A stretch of 64,000 bases of DNA from Bradyrhizobium huanghuaihaiense (GCF_007830635.1 NZ_VLLA01000031.1:1-64000), one strand, 5' to 3'. Counted from the stretch's first letter, positions 1 to 7,997 are shown. Made by a program: numbers and translations. The notes: generated from the sequence alone by a model not told the origin.

Positions 1-146
1 GACCAATAGGCGGAGTTATCCGAAGCGGTCGACACGCGCTGGCCGGTCGAGATCCGGTTCTGCGTGGTCGCGAGCTGCGAGCTGACGTTGCGGAGAGTCT
101 GCAGCGCGGTCATTGCAGACGAGTTGGTGAGAAGGCTAGAACCCAT
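1..146 (-). CDS. flagellin, N-terminal part only (runs off the window start)
   Basis: This is the first 48 or so codons of a flagellin gene whose remainder lies before base 1. The start is ATG at 146-144. The visible residues (MGSSLLTNSSAMTALQTL onward, including ISTGQRVSTASDNSAYW) nearly match the N-terminus of the complete flagellin at 425-1372. This conserved N-terminal helix is the D0/D1 region that is exported by the flagellar type III apparatus and polymerises in the filament core. A terminator at 370-404 separates it from the next flagellin, and it has its own leader (147-205), so it is probably transcribed on its own. It shows that the organism has at least two tandem flagellin genes here. 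Confidence 0.9.
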   Translation of the reverse strand, partial: MGSSLLTNSSAMTALQTLRNVSSQLATTQNRISTGQRVSTASDNSAYW

Positions 147-205
147 TTTTGATGTCCCTTTGAAGATTGAATTGAGTTTGGGGACATACCGGGCTTGCAC
201 CGGTA
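147..205 (-). promoter_or_regulatory. structured flagellin mRNA leader, copy 1 (ribosome site in a stem)
   Basis: On the minus-strand mRNA, ATGTCCC (complement of 181-187) can pair with GGGACAT (complement of 152-158). The second arm contains most of the ribosome binding site AAAGGGA just upstream of the ATG at 146. A second small hairpin, TACCGG/CCGGTA (187-192 with 200-205), follows it upstream. The same two hairpins and flanking bases recur before the second flagellin (1378-1436). A conserved stem that covers the ribosome site suggests translational control of flagellin. In Caulobacter, FlbT acts on a flagellin 5' leader; the link to FlbT here is inference. Confidence 0.6.
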
Positions 206-369
206 CGGCAGGGCGGCGTCATGCCTTTGGGTCACCGAAATGCGGTGAAGAACCCAACCTGTCGTAGCGGTGAGGTTACCCGCCGAAGCTTGTGCGAGGC
301 TTGTGGCTCTGTGACTCGGTTGCAACAACGAGCCGGATCATGGCGCGGACGCGCGGCGTCACACCGGAC

Positions 370-404
370 AAAAAAAGGGCCGCGCTTCGCGAGAAGCGCG
401 GCCC
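370..404 (-). terminator. intrinsic terminator of the flagellin gene
   Basis: On the minus strand, a 12-bp perfect GC-rich stem (377-388 with 393-404, loop GCGA region 389-392) is followed by seven T residues (complement of 370-376). It lies 20 bp beyond the flagellin stop at 425 and isolates this gene from the flagellin at 1-146. Confidence 0.9.
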
Positions 405-424
405 GCCTTCAGATGACCTGAAGT

Positions 425-1372
425 TTAGCGGAACAGCGACAGGATGCTCTGGCTGCTGTTGTTGGCGATCGAGAGCGCCTGAACGCCGAGCTGCTGCTGG
501 ACCTGGAGGGCCGACAGACGGGTGGACTCCTGGTTCATGTCGGCGTCGACGAGCTGGCCGATACCACGATCCACCGAGTCCATCAGGTTCTTGACGAACT
601 CCGTGTTGGTCGAGATGCGGTTCTTGACCGCACCGAGATTGGCGGCGGCCGAGGCAACCGTGCCGATTGCGGCGGTGACCTGCGCGATGTAGCCGTCGAG
701 CTTGGCCTGGTCAGTCGCCGAGTCGGTCAGCGAGCCGATGTTGAGCGAGGAAACCGACGCGAACCCGGTCGTGCTGTTGCCGGTCACCGTATCCAGAATG
801 CCGCTGGCCGTTGAGCCGCCGGTGGTGTAGAGCGCGTAGGTGGCGGTCGTCACGGTGATGGTACCGATGGTGGGCGTGCTGCCGACACGCGAGTACGACG
901 ACACGAGATTGAAGCTCGTCGGCGTGGCCGTGGACGACGAGGGCGTGACGTCGATGCTCAGCCAGTTGATGCCGTTGATCGTCGCCGAGTTCGCCGTCGA
1001 CTTCAGCTGCGCCTGGATCTGGGTGACGTCTGCCTGGATCTTGGAGCGGTCGATACCGGCGGTCTTGGCTTCGACCAGCAGCGCCTGGAGCTTGGTCAGA
1101 CCGGAGTCCTTGTCGCCGATGACCGTGTTCAGAGCGGTGTATTCGGTGTCGACGGTCGCGGCCGACAGACCGAGCGAGTCGGAGACCGCGGCGAGCGCGG
1201 CGTTGTCGGAGCGCATCGACGTCGCGATCGACCAGTAGGCAGCGTTGTCCGAAGCGGTCGACACACGCTGGCCGGTGGAGATGCGGGTCTGCGTGGAGGC
1301 GAGCTGCGAGCTGACAGACCGCAGGGTCTGGAGCGCGGTCATGGCAGTCGAGTTCGTAAGCAGGCTTGACAT
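425..1372 (-). CDS. fliC: flagellin
   Basis: Filament subunit of 315 residues. The conserved N-terminal region (about residues 1-140) starts MSSLLTNSTAMTALQTLR and includes ISTGQRVSTASDNAAYW. The C-terminal helix ends LGVQALSIANNSSQSILSLF, the usual D0 end that packs in the filament core. The central part (about 140-235) is rich in Ser, Thr and Gly, as in variable surface domains. The length is short and typical of rhizobial flagellins. It has its own leader (1373-1436) and terminator (370-404), so it is probably monocistronic. It lies downstream of fliP in the same direction. Which flagellin of the tandem set it is cannot be told from this window. Confidence 0.95.
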   Translation of the reverse strand: MSSLLTNSTAMTALQTLRSVSSQLASTQTRISTGQRVSTASDNAAYWSIATSMRSDNAALAAVSDSLGLSAATVDTEYTALNTVIGDKDSGLTKLQALLVEAKTAGIDRSKIQADVTQIQAQLKSTANSATINGINWLSIDVTPSSSTATPTSFNLVSSYSRVGSTPTIGTITVTTATYALYTTGGSTASGILDTVTGNSTTGFASVSSLNIGSLTDSATDQAKLDGYIAQVTAAIGTVASAAANLGAVKNRISTNTEFVKNLMDSVDRGIGQLVDADMNQESTRLSALQVQQQLGVQALSIANNSSQSILSLFR

Positions 1373-1436
1373 TGCGAATGTCCCTTTATGTACGCGTTAC
1401 ATTTTCACGAGGGGACATACCGGGCTTTCACCGGTA
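1373..1436 (-). promoter_or_regulatory. structured flagellin mRNA leader, copy 2
   Basis: It has the same architecture as copy 1. ATGTCCC (complement of 1412-1418) can pair with GGGACAT (complement of 1378-1384), which overlaps the ribosome site AAGGGA 8 nt from the ATG at 1372. A TACCGG/CCGGTA hairpin (1418-1423 with 1431-1436) follows. The loop of the first stem differs in length and sequence (27 nt here, 22 nt in copy 1) while the arms are identical, which argues that the pairing is what is kept. Conservation continues upstream through the block around 1440-1460, so the promoter or start site may lie just beyond. Confidence 0.6.
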
Positions 1437-1560
1437 CGGAGGGGCGGCATCATGCCTTTGGACTGATGTGGGTGAGGTCCAACCCGCCGTGCCGCATTGC
1501 TAGCACGCGAAATCTTGCCCGCAGATTAAGATCGGCTTGAATTTCTCAGCAAAATCATAT

Positions 1561-1610
1561 GGTTACCATTACCCTCCAGTAACCATAAGCCGGTACTTCT
1601 CGCTAACCAT
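1561..1610. promoter_or_regulatory. three AACCAT-type motifs upstream of flagellin
   Basis: Between fliP and the flagellin, three related octamers occur on the plus strand: GTTACCAT (1562-1569), GTAACCAT (1579-1586) and CTAACCAT (1603-1610). They resemble the TTAACCAT half-site reported for the alphaproteobacterial cell-cycle regulator CtrA (6 or 7 of 8 matches). They sit about 190-240 bp before the flagellin start. The regulator assignment is inference. Confidence 0.3.
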
Positions 1611-1633
1611 AACCTGCCGGCCGACGATCGCGG

Positions 1634-2374
1634 CTACGAGAACGACCGCACCAGTCCGGAGGCCAGCAGGTTCCAGCCGTCGATCAGCACGAAGAACAGC
1701 ATCTTGAACGGCAGCGCGAGGATCGTCGGCGGCATCATCATCATGCCCATCGACATGGTCAGCGTCGCCACGATCATGTCGATCACGAGGAACGGCAGCA
1801 TGATGAGGAATCCGATCTCGAACGAGCGCCGGAGCTCGGAGATCATGAAGGCAGGAATGATCACGCGCAGATCGACGCGCTTGTCGTCGAACTTCTTGCG
1901 AAAGCTTTCGGCGGCGAGCGACTCGAAGGTCTGAAGATCCTTGTCGCGGACATGGGCCAGCATGAATTCGCGGAACGGATCGGTAATCTTCAGATAGGCC
2001 TCCTCCTCCGATATCTCGTTCTTCATGAGAGGCTGGACGCCGGTCTCCCAGGCGCGGTCGAAGGTCGGCGCCATCACGTAGAAGGTCATGAACAGCGCGA
2101 GGCTGACCATCACGAGATTGGCCGGCGTGGTCTGGAGGCCGAGACCGGAGCGCAGGAACGACAGCGCCACCGCAAATCGCGTGAAGCTCGTCACCATGAT
2201 GAGCAGCCCCGGCGCCACCGACAGCACCGTGATCAGCGCCATCAGCTGAATGATGCGGCCGCTGGTCGAGCCGTTGCCGGGCGGCAGCAGCGAGTTGAGG
2301 TCCGGGATCTGGGCCAGCGCCACCTCGGGCAGCACGGCCAGAAGCAACGCGAGCAGCAGGACTTTCACTCTCAC
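1634..2374 (-). CDS. fliP: flagellar type III export protein FliP
   Basis: FliP, 246 residues, forms with FliQ and FliR the core export gate of the flagellar secretion system in the inner membrane. A cleavable signal sequence (MRVKVLLLALLLAVLPEVALA) is followed by hydrophobic helices around residues 45-70 and 85-105 and two more near the C-terminus (about 185-245), with the family stretch ITVLSVAPGLLIMVTSFTR. The length is normal. The start ATG overlaps the stop of fliL by four bases (2371-2374), so the two are translationally coupled. It is the last gene of the long minus-strand flagellar block; fliQ and fliR are not in the window. Confidence 0.96.
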   Translation of the reverse strand: MRVKVLLLALLLAVLPEVALAQIPDLNSLLPPGNGSTSGRIIQLMALITVLSVAPGLLIMVTSFTRFAVALSFLRSGLGLQTTPANLVMVSLALFMTFYVMAPTFDRAWETGVQPLMKNEISEEEAYLKITDPFREFMLAHVRDKDLQTFESLAAESFRKKFDDKRVDLRVIIPAFMISELRRSFEIGFLIMLPFLVIDMIVATLTMSMGMMMMPPTILALPFKMLFFVLIDGWNLLASGLVRSFS

Positions 2375-2814
2375 TGGATCACCAACGTCTCTATGATCAA
2401 TTCGCGGACCTTGCCGGACGAGCGAATATTGGCGCGCTCGGTCAGGTCGTCGCGCAGGTGCTGGAGGCCGCGCGATCCCTCGAATTGCGTGACCGACGAC
2501 GACCGCAGATAGGTCACGATGTCCTCGCTGATATGGGCGGCCAGGATGCCGGCATCCTCGTCGCTCATGCTCTCCGTCACCATGGAGGCTTCGACGCGGG
2601 CCCAGTTGTTGGCCGGCGCGGCCAGATTGGTCACGATCGGGGACAGTTTGCGAAGTCGGGCGCTGCCGGCGTAGCTCGACGCGATCGGCGGCTCCGAGGC
2701 GCTCTTCTTCGCGTCGGCGACGCGCTCGGCGGCCGCGAACAGATGCAGGCCCGCGAGTGCGCCCGCACCGATCGCGACCAGGGTCAGCGCCAGGATGGCC
2801 GCAATCAGGCGCAT
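2371..2814 (-). CDS. fliL: flagellar basal body-associated protein FliL
   Basis: A 147-residue protein with one N-terminal transmembrane segment (about residues 5-28, LIAAILALTLVAIGAGALAG) and a periplasmic domain. The C-terminal half reads like FliL: a segment with SEDIVTYLRSSS, then FEGSRGLQHLRDDL and a hydrophobic end RELIIETLVIQ. FliL surrounds the stator near the motor and influences torque and stator engagement in other bacteria. Position between flgH and fliP matches the rhizobial flgH-fliL-fliP order. It overlaps fliP by four bases. Confidence 0.88.
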   Translation of the reverse strand: MRLIAAILALTLVAIGAGALAGLHLFAAAERVADAKKSASEPPIASSYAGSARLRKLSPIVTNLAAPANNWARVEASMVTESMSDEDAGILAAHISEDIVTYLRSSSVTQFEGSRGLQHLRDDLTERANIRSSGKVRELIIETLVIQ

Positions 2815-2856
2815 GGCGCCCCCTGCCCTCGCAGCGCGGTCATGCCGCCACGAACC

Positions 2857-3552
2857 TCAGAACGGTGCCACGGTGTCATAGATCCGATGCCCCCATCCAG
2901 GCTGCTGCACGTCAGACAGGTTTCCGCGACCACCATAGGACACGCGCGCCTCCGCGATTTTGTCGTAGGAGATCGTGTTGGTCCGCGAAATATCGCGCGG
3001 ACGCACGATGCCGCCGACATTGAGCACGCGCATCTCGGTGTTGACGCGGAATTCCTGCGAACCGCTGATCATCATATTGCCGTTCGGCAACACGTCGGTG
3101 ACGATTGCGGCGATGGACAGCTTGATGTCCTCGGTGCGATCGATCTGACCGTTGCCCTTGATCTGCGTGTTGGTGCTGAGGTTGGCGCTGGTGGAGCCCT
3201 TGTCGCTCCATCCCGCGACGTCCATCAGCCAGTCCAGCCCGAACTTGATCTGCGAATCGCGCGAGCGATCGGTCTTGTTGTCGAGCTTGGCCTTGTCCTG
3301 CATCGAGATGATCACCGTCACGACGTCGCCGGTGCGCCGCGCGCGGGGATCGCGGTAGAGATCGGTGCCATCGTCCCAGGTCGAGCGGTAGCTGACGGGC
3401 GTGCGCACGCGCGGCGTCACCGGGATCGGGTCGGCCTGCGTCCTCAGACCGCTGCCGACCGGCGACAATCGCGGACCGGTCAGGACCTCGGCCGGGTCAC
3501 CGACGCATCCGGCAAGCATCAGGAGCGACAGGATGAGGATCAGATTCTTCAT
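2857..3552 (-). CDS. flgH: flagellar L-ring lipoprotein FlgH
   Basis: FlgH, 231 residues, builds the outer-membrane L-ring bushing around the rod. The N-terminus MKNLILILSLLMLAGC is a lipoprotein signal with lipobox LAGC, so Cys16 would be lipidated. The family motifs GDVVTVIISMQDKAKLDNKT and the C-terminal block IVRPRDISRTNTISYDKIAEARVSYGGRG are present, and the protein ends in VAPF as is common. It starts one base after the motE-like stop (3553), which suggests tight coupling. The partner P-ring protein FlgI is encoded two genes upstream. Confidence 0.96.
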   Translation of the reverse strand: MKNLILILSLLMLAGCVGDPAEVLTGPRLSPVGSGLRTQADPIPVTPRVRTPVSYRSTWDDGTDLYRDPRARRTGDVVTVIISMQDKAKLDNKTDRSRDSQIKFGLDWLMDVAGWSDKGSTSANLSTNTQIKGNGQIDRTEDIKLSIAAIVTDVLPNGNMMISGSQEFRVNTEMRVLNVGGIVRPRDISRTNTISYDKIAEARVSYGGRGNLSDVQQPGWGHRIYDTVAPF

Positions 3553-4344
3553 CTATTTGGTCTTTCCGTCATCCACGCGGCGCATTCCGCCGAGCACGTC
3601 GGCGAGGTGCGCGGCACGCGCCGTATCCATCTCGTTGAAAATTGCGCTCGAGCTCCTCGGGCTGAGCTTGGCAAGCACGGCTGCAGCGGTCTCGTCCGAC
3701 ATGCCGGCGATCTGGGTGGCCGCGGCGTCCGGCTTCATCCGCGAATAGATCTCGACGACCTGGGCCTCGGCCTTCTTCAGGAAGTCGTCGCGCAGCGCCA
3801 TCCACTTCTCGTATTCGGCGCGCTTGGCCTCGACCTCGGCGATCCGCTCGCGGAGCTGTATCTCGGCCTTCTCCATTTCCTTGATCTGCCAGGCGAGCCT
3901 CGCATCGACGGCGGGATCGGCCACGTTGCTGCAGAACAGGGCGACCTCGTTGTCGGCGGACACAGCGGCCTGCTGCGGTGCAGGCTTCGGCGGCGCCGTG
4001 ACGCTGCCGGGCTTGGCCGGACGCGCGGGCGCGGCTGCCGGTGCGGGTGCCGCTGCACGGGCAGGAGCAGAAGCAGGAGGCTCGGGTGCCGGCACCGCGC
4101 CGGTAGTCGCGGGCCCGGAATCTTCGGCCGCCCAGGCAGCCGCCCGGATTGATGCATTATCGCCTGGGATCGGCGACGCGGGGGCCGGCTTCTGCGGTCC
4201 TGGCGCGCGAGCACGCGCGAAGGAAAGCAGGTTGAGCGGCTTCGACGCCTTGGCTTCATCCAGCGCAAGCACGGGCGAAGCGCCCGTGAGCGCCACGGCC
4301 GCGACCAGCAGAAGGAGTTTGGCTTTGTGATCCAGCTTCAGCAT
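3553..4344 (-). CDS. motE: MotE-like periplasmic flagellar protein
   Basis: About 263 residues from the ATG at 4344; the frame is open to 4380, but MLKLDHKAKLLLLVAAVALTG from 4344 makes a good signal sequence. After it comes a long Ala/Pro-rich linker (about residues 60-125), then a coiled-coil stretch (about 155-190, with repeated Glu/Lys heptads around IKEMEKAEIQLRERIAEVEA), and a C-terminal MgtE-N-like domain (AAAVLAKLSPRSSSAIFNEM). In Sinorhizobium meliloti, MotE in the same place between flgI and flgH is a chaperone of the motor protein MotC. The assignment rests on this position and domain order. Confidence 0.75.
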   Translation of the reverse strand: MLKLDHKAKLLLLVAAVALTGASPVLALDEAKASKPLNLLSFARARAPGPQKPAPASPIPGDNASIRAAAWAAEDSGPATTGAVPAPEPPASAPARAAAPAPAAAPARPAKPGSVTAPPKPAPQQAAVSADNEVALFCSNVADPAVDARLAWQIKEMEKAEIQLRERIAEVEAKRAEYEKWMALRDDFLKKAEAQVVEIYSRMKPDAAATQIAGMSDETAAAVLAKLSPRSSSAIFNEMDTARAAHLADVLGGMRRVDDGKTK

Positions 4345-4411
4345 CGGAGCGCGTGCGATTCTCGGTCGAGACCTGAGCATTGAGCGACCAAGCTTGCACG
4401 ACGCTTATGCA

Positions 4412-5542
4412 TCATTGGACGATGACATCTGCCTGCAGCGCGCCGGCCGTCTTGATCGCCTGGAGAATGGCGATGATGCCCGATGGCTTGAGGCCGATCT
4501 GGTTCAATCCGCGAACCAGGCGCTGGAGGTCGACGCCGCTCAGAATGGCCACCTGCGATCCGGCCTCGTTCGCCTCGACCACGGTCTGAGGGACGACCAC
4601 CGTCTGGCCCCGCGAGAACGGTGCCGGCTGCGACACCACGGGCATCTCGGTGACGCGGACCGTCAGATTGCCGTGCGTCACCGCAACCGTCGATATCCGC
4701 ACGTCGCGTCCGATCACCACCGTACCGGTGCGCTCGTTGATTACCACCCGCGCCGGAGTATCCGGTTCGACCGTCAGCTCGCCGATTTCCGCCAGGAAGC
4801 GGACCGGGCCGACATGGCGCGGCTTCGACAGCACGATAGTCCGATAGTCGCGCTCGAAGGCGATCTGCGAACGGTAGCGGCCGCCGGCGTAGCGGTTGAC
4901 GGCGTCCAGGATGCGCGTCGCAGTGACGAAGTCGGGATTCTTGAGCTCCAGCACCAGGAATTCCATTTCATGGAGGCTTCCCTGCACCTCGCGCTCGACC
5001 AGCGCGCCGTTCGGAATGCGTCCGGCGGTCGGCGTGCCCTGGCTGACGCTCTGGGCCTGGCCGCCCACGCTGTAGCCGGCAACCGTGACCGCGCCTTGGG
5101 CCACCGCATAGACCGCACCGTCGGCGGCGCGCAGCGACGTCATCACCAGCGTGCCGCCGAGCAGCGAGGTCGCATCGCCGAGCGAGGACACGGTCACGTC
5201 CATGCGCTCGCCCGCGCCAATCGAGGGCTGCAGGTCCGCGGTCACCATCACGGCCGCGACGTTGCGCGTGCGCAGCGTCGTCGGGCGCGGAGGATTGTTG
5301 GTGCTGGTGGTCTCGTTCCTGACGTTGATGCCCATGTTCTCGAGCATCGATTGCAGGGACTGCTCCGTGAACGGGGCATTGCGCAGCGTGTCGCCGGTGC
5401 CGTTCAGGCCGATGACGAGGCCATAGCCGACGATCTGGTTCTCGCGCAGCCCCTTGATATCGGCAATGTCCTTGATGCGGACGGCGGCCTGGGCGCTGGC
5501 GGCGCAAAGGAGCAGGGCGAGCGCAAGCAGGACTCTGGTCAT
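4412..5542 (-). CDS. flgI: flagellar P-ring protein FlgI
   Basis: FlgI, 376 residues, forms the periplasmic P-ring around the distal rod. It carries a signal peptide (MTRVLLALALLLCAASAQA) and the family motifs IKDIADIKGLRENQIVGYGLVIGLNGTGDTL and NVAAVMVTADLQP near the N-terminus, and the C-terminal LQRLVRGLNQIGLKPSGIIAILQAIKTAGAL. The length is typical. Its ATG overlaps the stop of flgA (5539-5542), so it is coupled to flgA, whose product chaperones FlgI assembly. Confidence 0.97.
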   Translation of the reverse strand: MTRVLLALALLLCAASAQAAVRIKDIADIKGLRENQIVGYGLVIGLNGTGDTLRNAPFTEQSLQSMLENMGINVRNETTSTNNPPRPTTLRTRNVAAVMVTADLQPSIGAGERMDVTVSSLGDATSLLGGTLVMTSLRAADGAVYAVAQGAVTVAGYSVGGQAQSVSQGTPTAGRIPNGALVEREVQGSLHEMEFLVLELKNPDFVTATRILDAVNRYAGGRYRSQIAFERDYRTIVLSKPRHVGPVRFLAEIGELTVEPDTPARVVINERTGTVVIGRDVRISTVAVTHGNLTVRVTEMPVVSQPAPFSRGQTVVVPQTVVEANEAGSQVAILSGVDLQRLVRGLNQIGLKPSGIIAILQAIKTAGALQADVIVQ

Positions 5543-6015
5543 GATCCGTCCACGACCTTGACGGTGCCGTCCGGCTGGACGACGCCCCTGATGATCACGC
5601 CGGTATCGGTGTTGCGTACCGGGATGAGCGCGCCGGCCGCGCCCGACTGCATTGCCGAACCGTAAGTGACGATCGACAGCCCGCTGTCTTCGACGACGAC
5701 CTTGACCATGGCGCCGCGGGCGACGGTCCAGGGATCCTCCACCGAGTTGGTCGGGATCGGCTGGCCCGGCAGCAGCGCGCGCCGGGCCATGCGACCGACC
5801 AGGACCTGGCGTCCTTCGATGAACATGGCGACGCCGAGCACGTTCGGCGCGAAGGCGCGCTCCGTGATCATGTCGTCCCGGATCAGCTCGCCGGCGCGGA
5901 TCGAGACGGCAGGCACGGGAAGCCGCTTCTCCTCGGCGACGGCGACGCGCACCGAGGCGAGAACCAGCAGCACGGCGGCCAACCCGCGCACGATCAGGCC
6001 CACCCTGTTCAACAT
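5539..6015 (-). CDS. flgA: flagellar P-ring assembly chaperone FlgA
   Basis: A 158-residue periplasmic protein from ATG 6015; the frame is open to 6066, but the earlier stretch would run into the flgG stop and lacks a signal sequence at its start. Signal peptide MLNRVGLIVRGLAAVLLVLASVRVAVA is followed by the SAF-like domain, with RAGELIRDDMITERAF, ARRALLPGQPIPTNSV and GAMVKVVVEDSGLSIVTYGSA. FlgA helps FlgI form the P-ring. The protein is shorter than the enterobacterial FlgA, as is usual in rhizobia. It lies 13 bp after flgG. Confidence 0.92.
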   Translation of the reverse strand: MLNRVGLIVRGLAAVLLVLASVRVAVAEEKRLPVPAVSIRAGELIRDDMITERAFAPNVLGVAMFIEGRQVLVGRMARRALLPGQPIPTNSVEDPWTVARGAMVKVVVEDSGLSIVTYGSAMQSGAAGALIPVRNTDTGVIIRGVVQPDGTVKVVDGS

Positions 6016-6028
6016 GGATACACCGGAA

Positions 6029-6817
6029 CTAGCGAAGGCCCTTCGATACGGTCGAGGCCATTTCATCCGAGGCCTGAATGACCTTGGCGTTCATTTCGTA
6101 GGCGCGCTGCGCCGAGATCAACTCGGTGATTTCCTTGACGGGATCGACGTTCGAGGCTTCGAGATATTTCTGATTGATCTTGCCGTAGCCGGCATCGCCC
6201 GGGAGCCCGACGACCGGCGTGCCGGACGCCGTGGTCTCGCGATAGAGATTGCTGCCCAGCGGCTCGAGGCCCGCTTCGTTGGCAAAATTGGCGAGGTTGA
6301 GCTGGCCGATCTGCCGCGGGTTCACTTCCGTGTCCAGCTTGGCAAATACCTGGCCGGTAGCATTGACCGTGACCTCGACCGTTCCCTGCGGGATGGTGAT
6401 TGCGGGATCCAGCAGATAGCCGTCGGTGGTGACAAGCTGACTGTTGGCATTGACGTTAAACGAACCCGCACGGGTGTACTGCACCTCGTTGTTGGGGCCC
6501 AGCACCTGGAACCAGCCGCGACCGTTGATCGCGAGGTCGTAAGGGTTGCCGGTTTGGGTGAGCGCACCCTGGATGTGCAGCTTGCGGATCGCCGCCGACT
6601 TGACGCCGAGACCGAGATTGGCGCCCTCCGGGATCGGCGACGAACCGTTGACGTTGGCGACGCCCTGCATGCGGTCCATCTGATAAAACAGATCGGTGAA
6701 TTCGGCGCGCGCCCGCTTGTACGACGTCGAGTTGATGTTGGCGATGTTGTTCGCGATGACTTCGATATTGGTCTGCTGGGCATTCATGCCCGTAGCCGCA
6801 ATGGCGAGCGATTTCAC
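6029..6817 (-). CDS. flgG: flagellar distal rod protein FlgG
   Basis: FlgG, 262 residues, polymerises into the distal rod inside the P- and L-rings. The N-terminal rod motif ANNIANINSTSYKRARAEF, the central LGLGVKSAAIRKLHIQGALTQTGNPYDLAINGRGWFQV and the C-terminal LISAQRAYEMNAKVIQASDEMASTV are all typical of FlgG. Length is normal for the family. It is preceded 18 bp upstream by the end of fliE and followed by flgA in the same operon. Confidence 0.97.
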   Translation of the reverse strand: MKSLAIAATGMNAQQTNIEVIANNIANINSTSYKRARAEFTDLFYQMDRMQGVANVNGSSPIPEGANLGLGVKSAAIRKLHIQGALTQTGNPYDLAINGRGWFQVLGPNNEVQYTRAGSFNVNANSQLVTTDGYLLDPAITIPQGTVEVTVNATGQVFAKLDTEVNPRQIGQLNLANFANEAGLEPLGSNLYRETTASGTPVVGLPGDAGYGKINQKYLEASNVDPVKEITELISAQRAYEMNAKVIQASDEMASTVSKGLR

Positions 6818-6835
6818 TTAACCCACTCCTTCAGA

Positions 6836-7165
6836 TCAAATCGACATCCGGACGACTTCCTGGTAGGCCTGCACGACCTTGTCGCGAACCGCGACCGCCG
6901 TCTGCAAGGCCTGCTCGGCCGACATCAATGCTTCCACGACCTTTCGCGTCGATTCCTTGCCCTGCATCGCCGAGATCGACGCCGCTTCGCCGGCCTTCAG
7001 CGTGCCGATCGCGTCCGTCGTCACCTGCTTCATCACCGACTCGAATCCAACATCGTCGATCGACTGGATTGACGTCGGCGCAGCGGGCGCGATGGCCTGC
7101 GTTTCGGTGGCGCGGGATGCCGCTTGGCCTGCGGAAATCGCGGTGGATGAAATCGCCTCAAGCAT
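6836..7165 (-). CDS. fliE: flagellar hook-basal body protein FliE
   Basis: FliE, 109 residues, joins the MS-ring to the proximal rod and is the first rod part exported. The C-terminal region is diagnostic: ALMSAEQALQTAVAVRDKVVQAYQEVVRMSI, with the conserved ending where the helix packs in the export gate. The N-terminal third is Ala/Thr-rich and poorly conserved, as usual. It begins 2 bp after the flgC stop and follows flgB-flgC in the operon. Confidence 0.95.
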   Translation of the reverse strand: MLEAISSTAISAGQAASRATETQAIAPAAPTSIQSIDDVGFESVMKQVTTDAIGTLKAGEAASISAMQGKESTRKVVEALMSAEQALQTAVAVRDKVVQAYQEVVRMSI

Positions 7166-7167
7166 TG

Positions 7168-7584
7168 TCAGCTCCTCAGAAGGTCGATGGTCATGCCCAG
7201 CATCGACCTCACCTGCTTCACCACCTGGAGATTGGCTTCATAGGATCGGTTGACTTCCCGCATGTCGGCCATCTCGATCATCATGTTGACGTTCGGCAGC
7301 TTGACGTAGCCGGCCTTGTCGGCGGCGGGATGCCCGGGGTCGTACTCGACGCGGTACGGTGTGGTATCGACGCCGATTTCCTTGACCTTCGCGAGCTGCG
7401 CGCCCGAGGCACGGTCCATCGCGGCATCGAACGTGATGGTCTTGCGCTGATACGGATCGGCGCCGGCAGTGCGGCCCGTCGAGGTCGCGTTGGCGAGATT
7501 TTCCGAGACGATGCGCATGCGCGTCGACTGCGCCTCGAGCCCGGAGCTCGCAACCGTCAGAGAGGCGCTCAGTGAGTCCAGCAT
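7168..7584 (-). CDS. flgC: flagellar proximal rod protein FlgC
   Basis: FlgC, 138 residues, a proximal rod subunit. N-terminal SGLEAQSTRMRIVSENLANATSTG is the rod-family signature, DPGHPAADKAGYVKLPNVNMMIEMADMREVNRSYEANL is a block specific to FlgC, and it ends with the rod-type C-terminal helix (VKQVRSMLGMTIDLLRS). It is of usual length. Spacing to flgB is 11 bp and to fliE 2 bp, so the flgB-flgC-fliE set is one transcriptional unit. Confidence 0.97.
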   Translation of the reverse strand: MLDSLSASLTVASSGLEAQSTRMRIVSENLANATSTGRTAGADPYQRKTITFDAAMDRASGAQLAKVKEIGVDTTPYRVEYDPGHPAADKAGYVKLPNVNMMIEMADMREVNRSYEANLQVVKQVRSMLGMTIDLLRS

Positions 7585-7595
7585 GTCAATTCACC

Positions 7596-7997
7596 TCAGG
7601 TCTTCACGCTCGACAGCAGCATGCGGTGGAACGAGCGCACGACCGCCGAATTCATCGAGTAGTCGCGATTGACGTCGTTGCCCTTGATCATCTCTTGCTC
7701 GAGGCTGACGGAATTGCCGGAGTGCACCACTTCCCAGCTGTCCTTCTTGGCCGTCGCGCGCGTGTCGGTTTCGGCCGCGGACAGCTGCAGGTGTGACGGC
7801 GATGTCGCCGCAAGCCTGACCGGCATCGTGTCGAGCACCTTGTTGAACGGCTCGACGTCGCGCGCCTTGAAGCCCGGCGTATTGGCATTGGCGACGTTGG
7901 TCGCGATGGTCGACTGGCGGAGCTCGAGGTACCGCGCCTGCGACGATGCCAGTTCGAAGAGATAAAGCGGTCCCACGACAGCCCCATTCTGGTCCAT
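7596..7997 (-). CDS. flgB: flagellar proximal rod protein FlgB
   Basis: FlgB, 133 residues, forms the base of the rod. The segment LRQSTIATNVANANTPGFKARDVEPFNKVL matches the rod/hook N-terminal motif, and the C-terminal GNDVNRDYSMNSAVVRSFHRML fits FlgB. The annotated start is ATG at 7997; a start at a later codon near GPLYLFEL is possible. The 64 bp upstream to the flhB stop (8062) is the largest gap in this block, so an internal promoter before flgB is possible, but I see no clear promoter motif. Confidence 0.93.
   Translation of the reverse strand: MDQNGAVVGPLYLFELASSQARYLELRQSTIATNVANANTPGFKARDVEPFNKVLDTMPVRLAATSPSHLQLSAAETDTRATAKKDSWEVVHSGNSVSLEQEMIKGNDVNRDYSMNSAVVRSFHRMLLSSVKT

Noticed and set aside
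2458..4152. 564-residue open frame on the plus strand across the fliL-flgH-motE genes
   Set aside because: It is opposite to three well-supported genes, is very rich in Arg, His and Gly, and shows no family motif. It is an antisense shadow of high-GC coding DNA.
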